A DNA stretch of 64,000 bases from Mitsuaria sp. WAJ17 (GCF_014174515.1 NZ_JACJUG010000014.1:62001-126000), one strand, 5' to 3'. Shown: positions 52,664 to 62,054, numbered from the stretch's first letter. A program made the numbers and translations. The notes: generated from the letters alone by a model not told the origin.

Positions 52664-53776
52664 ATGTCGCGGCTTCTTATGCTGTCTAGATTCCGTCGGA
52701 TGGAACCTGACCCGTACAACGTCGCCTCTGCAGCAACGATCGCCGAGGGAACGACCTCCAAGAAGAAAGCAGGCCCGGCACTCGGCTTTCCGCTGCGCAG
52801 GGGCGGGCCGTCCGGCCCTGCCTTGCTTCTGGTGGACCAGATGCGCGAGGTCCTGCGTCAGCGCCATTACGCAGTTCGCACCGAGCGGGCCTATGTGGAC
52901 TGGGCTCGTCGCTTCATCCGCTTCCATGGGCAGCAGCATCCGGCTGATCTGGAAGCCGGTGCGGCGGCGGCCTTCCTGACGCATCTGGCGCTGGAGCGCG
53001 GGGCCGCTCCCTCCACGCAGTATCAGGCCCGCGCGGCGCTGATCTTCCTGTACGGTCAGGTGCTCCGGCTCGATGCCCCCTGGCTCAGCGAACTGGTACG
53101 GGATCAGGCTCGGCAGCGCCTGCCCGTGGTGCTGACGAGGGCCGAGGTGCAGGCCCTGCTGGGCGAGCTACAAGGTCCTGTCTGGCTCATCGCCTCCCTG
53201 CTCTATGGCAGCGGGCTGCGCCTGCGGGAAGCGCTTCGCCTGCGCGTGAAGGACGTGGAGTTCGGCCGCCGTGAACTCCTCGTTCGCGAGGGGCCTCCTG
53301 CCAAGGATCGCCTCTTGGCCTTGCCGGAGTTCCTGGTCGAGGCGCTGCAAGGGCATGTCGCCCAGGTGCAGGCCTTGCATGAGGAAGACCTGGCTGCTGG
53401 CTATGGCCAGGTGCGCTTGCCCCAGGCGTTGGCCGCCGGGCATCCGGCCGTCTCGCGAGCCCTGGGGTGGCAGTGGCTGTTTCCTGGAACCCGGCTGTCG
53501 GTCGATGCCCGCAGTGGCGAGGTGCGGCGCCACCCGGTGCTGGAAGGCGCGGTGCAGCGCGCCATTGCTGGAGCCGCCTGGCGAGCCGGCATTCTCAAGC
53601 CCTGTTCGCCGCATGTGCTGCGCCACGCCTTCGCCATGCACCGGCTGCAAGCGGGGCATGACGTCCGCAGCGTTCAGGCACTGCTGGGCCATCGGGATGT
53701 CCGGACCACCCTGGCCTACACCCACGCGCTGGGCGCAGCAGGGTTGGAGGCCTGTGATCCTCTGGCGTCGCCATGA
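52664..53776 (+). CDS. Integron-type tyrosine recombinase (IntI family)
   Basis: 370 residues. N-terminal SAM-like domain ([20 protein letters not shown], then [16 protein letters not shown]). The catalytic residues all seem present: Arg in [13 protein letters not shown], Lys in [11 protein letters not shown], His/Arg in [13 protein letters not shown], His in [10 protein letters not shown] and Tyr in LAYTH. The extra IntI segment between the boxes is there ([38 protein letters not shown]). Starts at 52664 or, less likely, 52700. No attI or attC sites were found, so it looks like a solitary chromosomal integrase. Confidence 0.9.
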   Translation: MSRLLMLSRFRRMEPDPYNVASAATIAEGTTSKKKAGPALGFPLRRGGPSGPALLLVDQMREVLRQRHYAVRTERAYVDWARRFIRFHGQQHPADLEAGAAAAFLTHLALERGAAPSTQYQARAALIFLYGQVLRLDAPWLSELVRDQARQRLPVVLTRAEVQALLGELQGPVWLIASLLYGSGLRLREALRLRVKDVEFGRRELLVREGPPAKDRLLALPEFLVEALQGHVAQVQALHEEDLAAGYGQVRLPQALAAGHPAVSRALGWQWLFPGTRLSVDARSGEVRRHPVLEGAVQRAIAGAAWRAGILKPCSPHVLRHAFAMHRLQAGHDVRSVQALLGHRDVRTTLAYTHALGAAGLEACDPLASP

Positions 53777-53815
53777 GCCTGCCATGAGCCCTGACATGAG
53801 CCCCGACATGAGCTC
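53771..53815. repeat. Imperfect 12-base tandem repeat after the integrase
   Basis: Four units of the type CCATGAGCCCTG. It overlaps the integrase stop codon and runs into the 256-base gap (53777-54032) before dnaE2, where no gene is seen. Confidence 0.8.
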
Positions 53816-54032
53816 GCCGATGACCACCTCCCCGCCCTGCGGTTCCTTGGCCCGCGCTGCCTTTGAGCCGGGTGCGGTCGCCGATGCCGGCGCCAGTACC
53901 AATGTCGGCGTCGGCGTTGGCCGAGGCGTCTGGGGCGATAGGTGCGCTGTCGCCTTTTCCTTTTGCAGAGCCCGAACCGGCGCTCCGCACCCTCGCACCA
54001 TGCCCCTGGGCGGGGATCGGCCGCATCCTGGT

Positions 54033-57000
54033 CTATCGGAAATCCCGGCTTCCCGCTTCGTCCGCCATGCGCCCCAGCCAGGGACTCAGATCCTCGAAGC
54101 TCTCGGCCAGGAGATTGCAGATGCCCTCGCGGCTGCGCTGCCAGCGGCCCTGCACGGCCAGCAGCCGGGCGGCGAGGATGGTGCTGCGGTGCCGGGCATA
54201 GACGTCCGCCCAGACGATGACCTGGATGCTGCCATGTTCGTCTTCCAGGCTGATGAAGAGCGTGCCCTTGGCGGTCTGGGGCTTCTGGCGCACCGTCACC
54301 AGGCCGCCGGTACGGACCCGTCGGCCATTGGGGACCTGGGCCAACTGGGCCGAGCTGCGCAGGCCATGGTCCTGCAGGCGGCCGCGCAGCAGGGCCAGAG
54401 GATGGCGGCGCAGGCTCAGGCCCAGGGAACGATAGTCCCACAGCAGTTCCTCGCCCTCGGGGGCCAGGCTCAGTTGCAGGGGGGGCTCATGGATGGGTGC
54501 GTCCTGCAGCAAGGCCGGGGTACGCCCCTGCGCACTGGCCTCCCAGATCTGCTGGCGGCGATGGCCGGCCAGGCTGTGCAGGGCATCAGCGGCGGCCAGC
54601 AACTGCATCTCGCGCGCATCCAGGCGGGCTCGCAGGGCCAGGTCTTGCGCATCACGATAAGGGGCTGGCGGCGCTGGATGCGCACCGGGTGCTCCGTGCG
54701 CTCCCACGGCCTGGGAGGCCTCAGCCGGGCTGTCCGCAGTCCAGGCGTGGGGGGGCGTCTGCTGCGGTCGCCCTTCTCGCCGGGCCACGAGGCGCCGCCC
54801 TGCCTCCTCGCCGAGCCCGGCAACCAGGCGCAGGCCCAGGCGCACGGCGGGCTGGGGGCGGCTGTGTGTGAAGGGCAGGGCGCGGTCCTTTGCTGGGGGC
54901 CCTGCCTCGCCTTGCATCCAGCTGCGTTCAAGCTCGCCGGCACGCGGGGCGATCTCCAGGCTGCAGTCCCAGTCGCTCAGGTTCACATCCGCCGGGCGTA
55001 CCTCGACGCCATGCCGCTTGGCATCCTGCACCAGCTGCGCAGGGGTGTAGAAGCCCAGGGGCTGCGAGTTGAGCAGGGCGCACAGAAAGGCCGCCGGCTC
55101 ATGCCTCTTGAACCAGCAGCTGGCATAGGTCAGCAGGGCGAAGCTCGCCGCATGCGACTCTGGAAATCCGTAAGACGCAAAACCCTGAATCTGCCGGAAG
55201 ATGGCCTCGGCGAACTCGTCCGCATAGCCCCGTGCCCGCATGCCGCTCAGGATGCGCGCATGGAACTGGGCCAGGTCGCCGGGGCGTTTCCAGGCGGCCA
55301 TGGCGCGGCGAAGCTGGTCCGCCTCGCCCGGCGTGAAACCGGCGGCGATCATGGCCACCTGCATCACCTGCTCCTGGAAGATGGGAATGCCATAGGTGCG
55401 CTCCAGGGCCTCTTTGAGTGCCTCCTTCGGATAGCGGATGCCGTCCTTGCCCTTGCGCCGGTTCTCCAGATAGGGATGGACCATGCCGCCTTCGATGGGC
55501 CCGGGCCGCACGATGGCCACTTCCACCACCAGGTCGTAGAAGCAGCGAGGCTGCAGGCGCGGCAGCATGGACATCTGGGCTCTGCTCTCGATCTGGAAGG
55601 TGCCGACGGTGTCGGCCCTGCAGATCATGTCGTAGGTGGCCTCATCGCCCTCAGGGATGCAGGCCAGCTCCAGCGGGCGCTCACGGTATTCCTCGCGCAG
55701 GCCATTGACCAGCGCGAAGCAGCGCCGCAGCGCCGAGAGCATGCCCAGGGCCAGTACATCCACCTTGAGCAGGTTCAGGGCATCGAGGTCGTCCTTGTCC
55801 CACTCGATGACGCTGCGGCCTGGCATGGTGGCGTTCTCGATGGGCACCAGGCGCGAGAGCCGGCCCTGCGTCAGCACGAAGCCTCCCACGTGCTGGCTCA
55901 GGTGGCGGGGCATACCCATCAGCTGACGGGCCAGCACGATGAGCTGGCGCAGGGGCAGCTCCTGCACGAGGTCCCGGCCCTGGCGCTCCAGGATTTCCTG
56001 CTGCAGGGTCTGCAGCCGGTCTTCGGGCAGGATTTCCTGGGACCAGCCGGAATGGTCCTTGGCCAGGCGCTCGACCAGGACCTCCTCGATGCCCAGGGCA
56101 CGGCCCACGTCGCGCAGGGCGCTGCGGGCGCGGTAGCGGATCACCACGGCGGTCAGCGCGGCGCGATCCCGGCCGTAGCGCTCGTAGAGGTACTGGATGA
56201 CCTCCTCCCGGCGCTCATGCTCGAAATCGACGTCGATGTCTGGAGGCTCATTGCGCTCCCGGCTGATGAAGCGGCCGAAGAGGAGGTTGCCGCGCTCGGG
56301 GCCGATGCTGGTGATGTACAGGCTGTAGCAGACCAGGCTGTTGGCTGCCGAGCCCCGGCCCTGGCAGAGGATCTTGCGGGAGCGGGCAAAGCGGACGATG
56401 TCCGCCACAGTGAGGAAGTAGTGCTCGTAGCCCAGCTCGCAGATGAGGGCCAGTTCGTTCTCGATGGTCTGGCGGTGTTGGGGCGGCACGCCTTGCGGCC
56501 AGCGGCGCTGCATCCCGGCGTAGGTCATCTTGCGCAGCCAGCTCTGCGCCGTGTAGCCAGCCGGCACCACCTCCTCGGGGTACTGGTAGCGCAGTTCGTC
56601 CAACGAGAAATGGCACAAGGAGGCGATCTGCAGGGTCTCGGCCAGGGTGTCGGCCGGATAGATCTGGCTCAGGCGCAGGCGGCTGCGCAGGTGACGCTCT
56701 GCCTGTGGATGCAAGGCTCCGCCGCAGGCATGCAGGGGGCGGTTGAGCCGTGTGGCCGTCATCACGTCCTGCAGGGGCTTGCGGGAGCGCACATGGAAAT
56801 GAACGTCGCCACAGGCCACCAGAGGCAGGGCCAGGTGCTCGCCCATCTCGCGCAGCAGCTGCAGCCATGCCTCGTCGGACAGCTCGCGCAGCAAGCACAG
56901 GCCCAACCACAGCTGCCCCGGCGCGCAGGCGGCCTGCAGGGCGCGGGCCTGCTCGAGCAGATCGGCAGGGGCCTCCAGGCGGCGGTCCGGCAGCAGCAGG

Positions 57001-57758
57001 ACAAGACAGCCACTGAGCTGCCCGGCCGCCAGGGTCTCCTGCAGCAGAGGCCAGTCCAGGCGATAGCGGCCCTTGACGGGAGAAGCGCGGCGCAGTCGGG
57101 TGATGAACTCGCTGAGCTGTCCATAACCTTCACGGTGGCGGGCCAGCAGCAGCAGCTGGAAGCCGGGGCCGGGGTTCTCTCCCGGCGCAGGGGGCAGCCC
57201 TCCGGCCGTGGTGGTGGATGCCAGGATGTCGGCTGCCCGCCCGGCCTGCTCTTCCTGCTTCTTCTGCTCAGCCTGTCCCGCCTGCGCACCCATCTGTGTA
57301 TTCCTTGGCGCACTCATGGATGCCCCACCCTGCCAGCCCACCCGGAACTGGCTGCCGATGATCAGCTGAACCACCTCCAGCTCGGGGTCCAGCTCCGGTG
57401 CCTCCTCGCGAAGCTGGCCGACGAGCTTCTTCAGGGCCACATGGGCCCGCACCACGCCGGCCAGCGAGCACTCGTCCGCCAGGGCCAGGGCGCGGTAGCC
57501 CAGCTGCTGGGCACGCAGCACCAGCTCCTCGGGGTCCGAGGCGCCGCGCAGAAAGCTGAAGTTGCTCAGGCATTGCAGCTCGGCATAGCCCGGCAGCACG
57601 CGGACGCCGGGCCGCGCCTCCCCCGATCGCCCCGCAGCGCCGGGTGTGTTCGCGTCCCGAAGCATGCGCTGCAGGGCTGGCGGCAGAGGGCGCTCAGGCT
57701 TGCGGCTGCCTGGAGGATGGGAGCCGTCCTCGTCGGGCGCGGGGTGGATGGGTGGCAT
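54033..57758 (-). CDS. dnaE2: Error-prone DNA polymerase DnaE2 (ImuC)
   Basis: 1241 residues against about 1030-1090 usually. PHP region: YAELQCLSNFSFLRGASDPE and CGDVHFHVRSRKPLQDVMTA. Polymerase core: CQGRGSAANSLVCY, PPDIDVDFEHERREEV (catalytic Asp pair), RPGPIEGGMVHPYL, and GFPESHAASFALLTYASCWF. OB-fold end: SIQVIVWADVYARHRSTI. Two extra low-complexity stretches stand out: about residues 142-198 in the PHP domain (Gln/Ala/Gly-rich) and a Pro/Ala/His-rich one near residue 1010. It carries out SOS mutagenic synthesis with ImuA and ImuB. GAGGTG precedes the ATG; 12 bases separate it from imuB. Confidence 0.95.
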   Translation of the reverse strand: MPPIHPAPDEDGSHPPGSRKPERPLPPALQRMLRDANTPGAAGRSGEARPGVRVLPGYAELQCLSNFSFLRGASDPEELVLRAQQLGYRALALADECSLAGVVRAHVALKKLVGQLREEAPELDPELEVVQLIIGSQFRVGWQGGASMSAPRNTQMGAQAGQAEQKKQEEQAGRAADILASTTTAGGLPPAPGENPGPGFQLLLLARHREGYGQLSEFITRLRRASPVKGRYRLDWPLLQETLAAGQLSGCLVLLLPDRRLEAPADLLEQARALQAACAPGQLWLGLCLLRELSDEAWLQLLREMGEHLALPLVACGDVHFHVRSRKPLQDVMTATRLNRPLHACGGALHPQAERHLRSRLRLSQIYPADTLAETLQIASLCHFSLDELRYQYPEEVVPAGYTAQSWLRKMTYAGMQRRWPQGVPPQHRQTIENELALICELGYEHYFLTVADIVRFARSRKILCQGRGSAANSLVCYSLYITSIGPERGNLLFGRFISRERNEPPDIDVDFEHERREEVIQYLYERYGRDRAALTAVVIRYRARSALRDVGRALGIEEVLVERLAKDHSGWSQEILPEDRLQTLQQEILERQGRDLVQELPLRQLIVLARQLMGMPRHLSQHVGGFVLTQGRLSRLVPIENATMPGRSVIEWDKDDLDALNLLKVDVLALGMLSALRRCFALVNGLREEYRERPLELACIPEGDEATYDMICRADTVGTFQIESRAQMSMLPRLQPRCFYDLVVEVAIVRPGPIEGGMVHPYLENRRKGKDGIRYPKEALKEALERTYGIPIFQEQVMQVAMIAAGFTPGEADQLRRAMAAWKRPGDLAQFHARILSGMRARGYADEFAEAIFRQIQGFASYGFPESHAASFALLTYASCWFKRHEPAAFLCALLNSQPLGFYTPAQLVQDAKRHGVEVRPADVNLSDWDCSLEIAPRAGELERSWMQGEAGPPAKDRALPFTHSRPQPAVRLGLRLVAGLGEEAGRRLVARREGRPQQTPPHAWTADSPAEASQAVGAHGAPGAHPAPPAPYRDAQDLALRARLDAREMQLLAAADALHSLAGHRRQQIWEASAQGRTPALLQDAPIHEPPLQLSLAPEGEELLWDYRSLGLSLRRHPLALLRGRLQDHGLRSSAQLAQVPNGRRVRTGGLVTVRQKPQTAKGTLFISLEDEHGSIQVIVWADVYARHRSTILAARLLAVQGRWQRSREGICNLLAESFEDLSPWLGRMADEAGSRDFR

Positions 57759-57770
57759 GGCAGGCGCACC

Positions 57771-59915
57771 TCAGGCAAAGAAACCCTGCAGATACCAGTG
57801 CATCGTGGAATCCGGATCTCCCTGGGCGTTCTGCGCATCCAGGGTGTCCGGGGCGAGCTTGCCGAAGCCAGGCGCGGCCGCCCGCGAGGTCAGGGCCAGG
57901 CCTCTACGCGCACGAAAAATCCACAGCAGCTGGCCCTGGGGGTTGCGGGCCAGGTAGTAGTCCCGCTGCACCTGAGGAGCAGGGCTGCCGTGCTCATGAG
58001 GCAGGACCTGGCCCGGCCAACCCCACCAGCCACTCTCGACCCGTTGCGGGCCCAGCAGCAGCTGCAACTCTCCTTGGTAGAAGGGACGTTCGTGCGGGCT
58101 CGGCAGGCGCAAGGGGGGCTCCAGCAGCCAACTGGGCTGCGGGCCCGGCCAGGCGGCCGCCTGGCTGCCCATGCTGCCCATGCTGCCCATGCTGCCCATG
58201 GCGGCGCCCCTGCCAGGCGATGCCGTTCGGTCCGCCCAGGCCTCCTGGCCTGGGTCTCCTGGGGCCGTGGTGTCCCCGCCCCAGGAGACCCAGGTCTGCA
58301 TGGCTTCGGGCCTGGCATCGGCCTGAAGCCGGCTCTGACAGACCTGGGCCGGTCCCAGTCGCACGGCGCAGCGCTGCAGCAGCAGACTCAGGGGCTCGCG
58401 GGCAGGGGCGCGGGCGTGCTCGTCCAGGCGCAGGGCGTCGTTGGGCGGTTGCAGGGGCTCGATGCGATCCACCCACAGCCGCAATTCCGCCACAGGGGCA
58501 GGCAGGGACAGCCGGGCCAGATGCTCACGAAGAAGACCTTGCAGATGCTCAAAGCTGCGGGTGAGCTCGGCGCTGCGCAGGAGCAGCTCGCCACCGGGTG
58601 GGCAGTCGCGGGCCCGCATGGCGTCGTGCTGCCAGCCCAGGCGCAGGCTGCTCAGACCGGCATGATGACCGCTGAGCCAGGCGCAGCAGCTGCGCAGCAG
58701 GCTTTCGGCATGCGGCATCAGGGCAGGGGCATCGTCCAGGCGCCAGGGCAGCTCCAGCCGGGCCTCAAAACGTTCGGGCAGCCGGACCCAGTCATGGGCC
58801 TGCTGCAGATCGCCATAGGCTCGGTCCAAGGCCAGCAGCAGCTCGGCCCCGAAGCGCCGCGCCAGACCAGCCCGAGGCAGGCGCCGGACATCTCCCAGGC
58901 GCCGGCATCCCAGCCGAGCCAGCATGGGCGACTGGGCTTGCACGGCGCTGAGGCAGGTCAGGGGCAGGGCATCCAGCAAAGGATGCAGCGGGCGCGTCAG
59001 GCCATTGCGTCGTCCGCCGCGCAGCAGGGCCAGGGCGGCGATGGCGTTGGGCGCCCAGGCCATGGCGGGAGGAGCGGCGGGCGCGGGGATGGAGGTGCTG
59101 GAGGTGCTGGAGGTGCTGGAGGTGCTGGAGCTGGCGGGCAGCAAACCCAGGGCGCGTCCCTCACGCTGGATGCGCTCATGCAGGCTTCGCAGGCCGCCAA
59201 ACAGGCGCAGGCAGCTGGACACCTCCAGCAGCACCGCCTCTTCCAACAGACAGACCCTGGGGGTGAACTGCAGGGCCCACCAGGCCAGTTGCTGCTGAGG
59301 GCTGGGCTGGCCCGAACCGGCCTGCGCGGTATCAGCCCGTTGAGAGCCGGTCTGCGGGGCGTCCATCTGCGTGGTATCGGTCTGGGGGCGCAGGGCCAGC
59401 CAATGTGGGGCGATCGAGGCCGGCGCCGCATGAGGGCGGGACATCAACTCGGGGGTGATCACCCCGGGGCTGATCACCCCGGGGCTGGCGCGCAGGCATT
59501 CCTGGGCGCCTCTCTCGCTCTGTGCACCAGGCGCATCAGGCGCAAGCCCTGGGGAGCAGCCCGGCAAGTGATCCTGCAAATGACTCGGCAAATGACTCGG
59601 CAAATGGACCTGCGAGCGGCTCTGCGAGTGGACCCGCGAGTGGACCCGCGAGTGGATCGCCAAGCCTTCGCCTCGCGCATCAGCCCCGACCCCTTGAAAC
59701 TCAATCGGCGAATGGGCAGGCGCCCCATCTGCACCTTGTGCTTCAGGCAGGGCCCCTTGGCAGTCAACCGGCGCGTGAGCTTGCCCGTGGACGGGCAAGT
59801 CCCTGCCTCGTGCATCAGGCCTGCCCCCCTGGCGCCTGCTCGGCGAAGGGGCCGGTACGCCCTCTGCCTCTGGCGTATCTGGCACGAGCCCCTGGGGGTG
59901 GCTCGGCGGGCTCAT
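57771..59915 (-). CDS. imuB: ImuB, Y-family polymerase-like mutasome protein, with long N-terminal extension
   Basis: 714 residues, clearly longer than usual. The recognisable ImuB part begins near residue 171 (HWLALRPQ) and continues AWWALQFTPRVCLLEEAVLL, SSCLRLFGGLRSLH, LARLGCRRLGDVRRLPRAG, RLPERFEARLELPWRL and RDYYLARNPQGQLLWIFRAR. The polymerase catalytic acids are absent, as is normal; ImuB acts as a clamp-binding hub. Residues 1-158 are low-complexity with short repeats and no family match. The ATG overlaps the imuA stop (ATGA), which supports this start; an internal ATG at 59444 would give a family-sized protein. Confidence 0.88.
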   Translation of the reverse strand: MSPPSHPQGLVPDTPEAEGVPAPSPSRRQGGRPDARGRDLPVHGQAHAPVDCQGALPEAQGADGAPAHSPIEFQGVGADARGEGLAIHSRVHSRVHSQSRSQVHLPSHLPSHLQDHLPGCSPGLAPDAPGAQSERGAQECLRASPGVISPGVITPELMSRPHAAPASIAPHWLALRPQTDTTQMDAPQTGSQRADTAQAGSGQPSPQQQLAWWALQFTPRVCLLEEAVLLEVSSCLRLFGGLRSLHERIQREGRALGLLPASSSTSSTSSTSSTSIPAPAAPPAMAWAPNAIAALALLRGGRRNGLTRPLHPLLDALPLTCLSAVQAQSPMLARLGCRRLGDVRRLPRAGLARRFGAELLLALDRAYGDLQQAHDWVRLPERFEARLELPWRLDDAPALMPHAESLLRSCCAWLSGHHAGLSSLRLGWQHDAMRARDCPPGGELLLRSAELTRSFEHLQGLLREHLARLSLPAPVAELRLWVDRIEPLQPPNDALRLDEHARAPAREPLSLLLQRCAVRLGPAQVCQSRLQADARPEAMQTWVSWGGDTTAPGDPGQEAWADRTASPGRGAAMGSMGSMGSMGSQAAAWPGPQPSWLLEPPLRLPSPHERPFYQGELQLLLGPQRVESGWWGWPGQVLPHEHGSPAPQVQRDYYLARNPQGQLLWIFRARRGLALTSRAAAPGFGKLAPDTLDAQNAQGDPDSTMHWYLQGFFA
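58164..58199. repeat. Four 9-base units inside imuB
   Basis: GCTGCCCAT four times, encoding MGS repeats. Confidence 0.97.
59091..59126. repeat. Four 9-base units inside imuB
   Basis: GGAGGTGCT four times, encoding SST repeats. Confidence 0.97.
59456..59485. repeat. Two 15-base units inside imuB
   Basis: TGATCACCCCGGGGC twice, encoding the SPGVISPGVIT-type sequence just before the internal ATG at 59444. Confidence 0.95.
59578..59647. repeat. Two adjacent 12-base repeats inside imuB
   Basis: AAATGACTCGGC twice (59578-59601) and GCGAGTGGACCC twice (59624-59647), with partial further units. They encode the HLPSHLPSH and HSRVHSRVH sequences of the N-terminal extension. Confidence 0.95.
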
Positions 59916-61126
59916 GCTTCCACCTCTGGCATCGACGCCCGGGCCAGGGGTGAGAGGCGGCCGGGGGCCTGCTGTGTCCGGGCCGGCTCGCCGGCATGGG
60001 CGGGCGGCTGTGGCGGTGCCACGCCCTGGCGCAAGCGGGCGGGCAGGCTCTGCTCCAGGCGCGGGGGCAGGCTGTGCAACTGCAGGGGCTGGACCATGGC
60101 CGGTCCGCGGCGCTTGAGCAGCAGAACCTCCAGCAGGCCCGGGGCCAGCCCCCGCGAGGCGGCGGGCTGGCTCAGGCGCAGGCGCAGGGGGGCCGCGGAA
60201 GACTGGGTTGCAGCACTGTCCGGCCGCATCAGGAAAATGGGCACGGGGGAGTTCAGGGCCGCGGCCTGCAGGCGCCGGATCTGCTCAGGCTGGGCGTCGT
60301 CCAGCCAGGCCAGCACCGCACCGGCGGCCTGGGACTTGATGGCCTGCTCAGCTGCCCACAAGGCCTGATGCAGCGTCTGCTGAGCCCTCGAATGCCTGAG
60401 CGCAGGCGACCCGCGATGCTCCCCCTGCTGTGAGCGCTGTCGCGATCCCTGCTTCGGTATTCGCTGAGGTACTTGCTGCGATCCCTGCAATGCCGCCAGC
60501 CGCTCCCCCAGAGGCAGCTGCTGACGCAGCGCCTCATGCACCTCTGCATGCGCTCTCCCATGCATGCGGCCCCCATGCATGCGGCCCCCAGGCAGCACCT
60601 CATTCAGGCGCTCATATGACTCCAACCGCCCCTGCGTGCCGATGTCCTCCGGCCCGGGGGTGGCTTTGATCCATACCCACTGCGCTGCTTCCAGGCCCAG
60701 GTCGAGCAGACCCGGGCCGTGGGGCATGAAGGGCGGAGCGATCAGCAGAATGGGAGGCATCGCCGGAGAGCCACCGCCGATGGTCTTGCTGCCCCTTGAG
60801 CTGCCGAGGACGGCGCTGTTGCCTGTCGAACTGCAGCCCATGGATCCTCCGCTGGTGGCGCCGCCGGAGGGGGGCGCAAAAAGCCGGCGCAGGGCCGGGG
60901 CCAGCAGGCGCCACTCGGCATGCTGGCCGGCAGGCTGAAGGATCTCGCAGAGGGACTGGCTGGGCCAGCCGCCGCCTGGCAACTCGGCGTCCAGGGCCGC
61001 AAAACCGCTGCTGAAGACGTGGCTCTGGCAGCGCCCCAGGCTGCCCGCCTGCCACAGCCGGCCCTCCCGCAGCAGCGGGTGGTCCAGCAGGGCGGTGCGG
61101 GGGGAGGCGGGCGGGGCGGCAGACAT
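59912..61126 (-). CDS. imuA: ImuA, RecA-like mutasome protein
   Basis: 404 residues against about 230-290 usually. RLWQAGSLGRCQSHVFSSGF, then LDAELPGGGWPSQSLCEIL opens the RecA/SulA-like fold, with WRLLAPALRRLF, ILLIAPPFMPHGPGLLDLGL, AAQWVWIKA and AVLAWLDDAQPEQIRRLQAA. ImuA is the partner of ImuB and DnaE2 in SOS mutagenesis. Extra repetitive stretches are visible (Ser/Gly-rich GGATSGGSMGCSSTGNS, GGRMHGGRMHGR, Gln/Arg-rich QGSRQRSQQGEHRG). ATG 61126 lies just downstream of a LexA box; the open frame upstream to 61333 crosses that operator and is rejected. Confidence 0.9.
   Translation of the reverse strand: MSAAPPASPRTALLDHPLLREGRLWQAGSLGRCQSHVFSSGFAALDAELPGGGWPSQSLCEILQPAGQHAEWRLLAPALRRLFAPPSGGATSGGSMGCSSTGNSAVLGSSRGSKTIGGGSPAMPPILLIAPPFMPHGPGLLDLGLEAAQWVWIKATPGPEDIGTQGRLESYERLNEVLPGGRMHGGRMHGRAHAEVHEALRQQLPLGERLAALQGSQQVPQRIPKQGSRQRSQQGEHRGSPALRHSRAQQTLHQALWAAEQAIKSQAAGAVLAWLDDAQPEQIRRLQAAALNSPVPIFLMRPDSAATQSSAAPLRLRLSQPAASRGLAPGLLEVLLLKRRGPAMVQPLQLHSLPPRLEQSLPARLRQGVAPPQPPAHAGEPARTQQAPGRLSPLARASMPEVEA
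60559..60588. repeat. Two 15-base units inside imuA
   Basis: CATGCATGCGGCCCC twice, encoding the GGRMHGGRMHG sequence. Confidence 0.95.
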
Positions 61127-61144
61127 GGACAGGTGCAAACAATA

Positions 61145-61160
61145 CTGTATATAAAAACAG
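61145..61160 (-). promoter_or_regulatory. LexA box of the imuA-imuB-dnaE2 operon
   Basis: CTGTATATAAAAACAG, a perfect CTG-N10-CAG SOS box within a longer dyad (ATACTG...CAGTAT). It lies 18 bases before the imuA ATG in the only strongly AT-rich stretch nearby, so LexA would block transcription start. Confidence 0.92.
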
Positions 61161-61331
61161 TATAAAAGCTGCTGCCGGGATGTCCAGATGGCCGTGCATG
61201 TACGCAAGGCGTACTGACGAGGGCCAAACCCCCAAGAATTTGGGGGGTAGAAGTCCTGGGTTGCCCTTCTGGAAAGGGGCAGGCTTGCATAATCAGGGAA
61301 AACCCGAAAAGGCTGGAGGGGGACTGAAACC

Positions 61332-62054
61332 ATGACTCAGCCCAAGGATTTTTGCGTGTCCACTGCCGTTCCTGCCGTTACCGCTGCCTGGGCTCCCTCG
61401 CCTGTGTCTGCAGCTGCCTCCGTACGCCTCCTGCCGGAAGGCGGCTTCTCCATGAGCGGCCCGGCTCCCCTGACCTCGATGGGGCCGGCCGAGCGCCTGA
61501 CCGAGCGGCTCTGGCTGCGCGCCCCCGATGCGGCCGACCTCCCCGCGCTGCACGAATTCCATGCCGACCCGGCCACCCACCGCTACAACCCGGCCGGCTG
61601 CGTGCATGCGCTGGCCGATATGGAGGCCGAACTGGAGCGCTGGCTTCTGCACTGGCAGCACCATGGCTTCGGCTACTGGCTGGTCTGCCGGCGTGAGCGC
61701 CCGCAGGAGGTGCTGGGCGTGGGCGGCATCATGCGCAAGCGCATCGACGGCCAGCAGGCGATGAATCTGCACTTCCGTTTCCGGCCCCAGGCCTGGGGGC
61801 AGGGCTATGCGGCCGAGACCTCCTGCGCCGCCCTGGCTCTGGCTTTCGAGCAGTTGCACGAGGCCGAGGTGCTGTCCGTGGTGCGGCCGGCCAACCATCC
61901 CGCGCGCCGAACCCTGGAGCGCGCCGGCCTGCGCCTCATCGGTGCCTGGGGAGATGTGCCCGGCCAGGCGGCCAGCCTGATCTACGAGATGAACGAGGGC
62001 TGCTATCTGGAACAGCGTACCGCCGGACGCTGCTGCAAGCCTCAGGACCGCTAG
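61332..62054 (+). CDS. GNAT-family N-acetyltransferase (RimJ/RimL-like)
   Basis: 240 residues. RLTERLWLRAPDAADLPALH, then GFGYWLVCRRERPQEVLGVG, HFRFRPQAWGQGYAAETSCA (the W-GQGYA acetyl-CoA loop) and VRPANHPARRTLERAGLRLI are RimL-type signatures. Substrate unknown. The first ~45 residues are Ala/Pro/Val-rich and outside the domain; GGAGGGGG upstream of 61332 supports the long start, while ATG 61452 would give the domain alone. It diverges from imuA across the LexA region. Confidence 0.88.
   Translation: MTQPKDFCVSTAVPAVTAAWAPSPVSAAASVRLLPEGGFSMSGPAPLTSMGPAERLTERLWLRAPDAADLPALHEFHADPATHRYNPAGCVHALADMEAELERWLLHWQHHGFGYWLVCRRERPQEVLGVGGIMRKRIDGQQAMNLHFRFRPQAWGQGYAAETSCAALALAFEQLHEAEVLSVVRPANHPARRTLERAGLRLIGAWGDVPGQAASLIYEMNEGCYLEQRTAGRCCKPQDR

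Noticed and set aside
53271-60368. A 2365-codon open frame on the plus strand, the longest in the window
   Set aside because: It lies antisense to dnaE2, imuB and imuA, which are unmistakable. High GC removes stop codons from the antisense frame; the translation is low-complexity and has no domain.
61127-61333. Extended N-terminus of ImuA
   Set aside because: It would place the LexA box and promoter inside the coding sequence; the added residues are not family-like.
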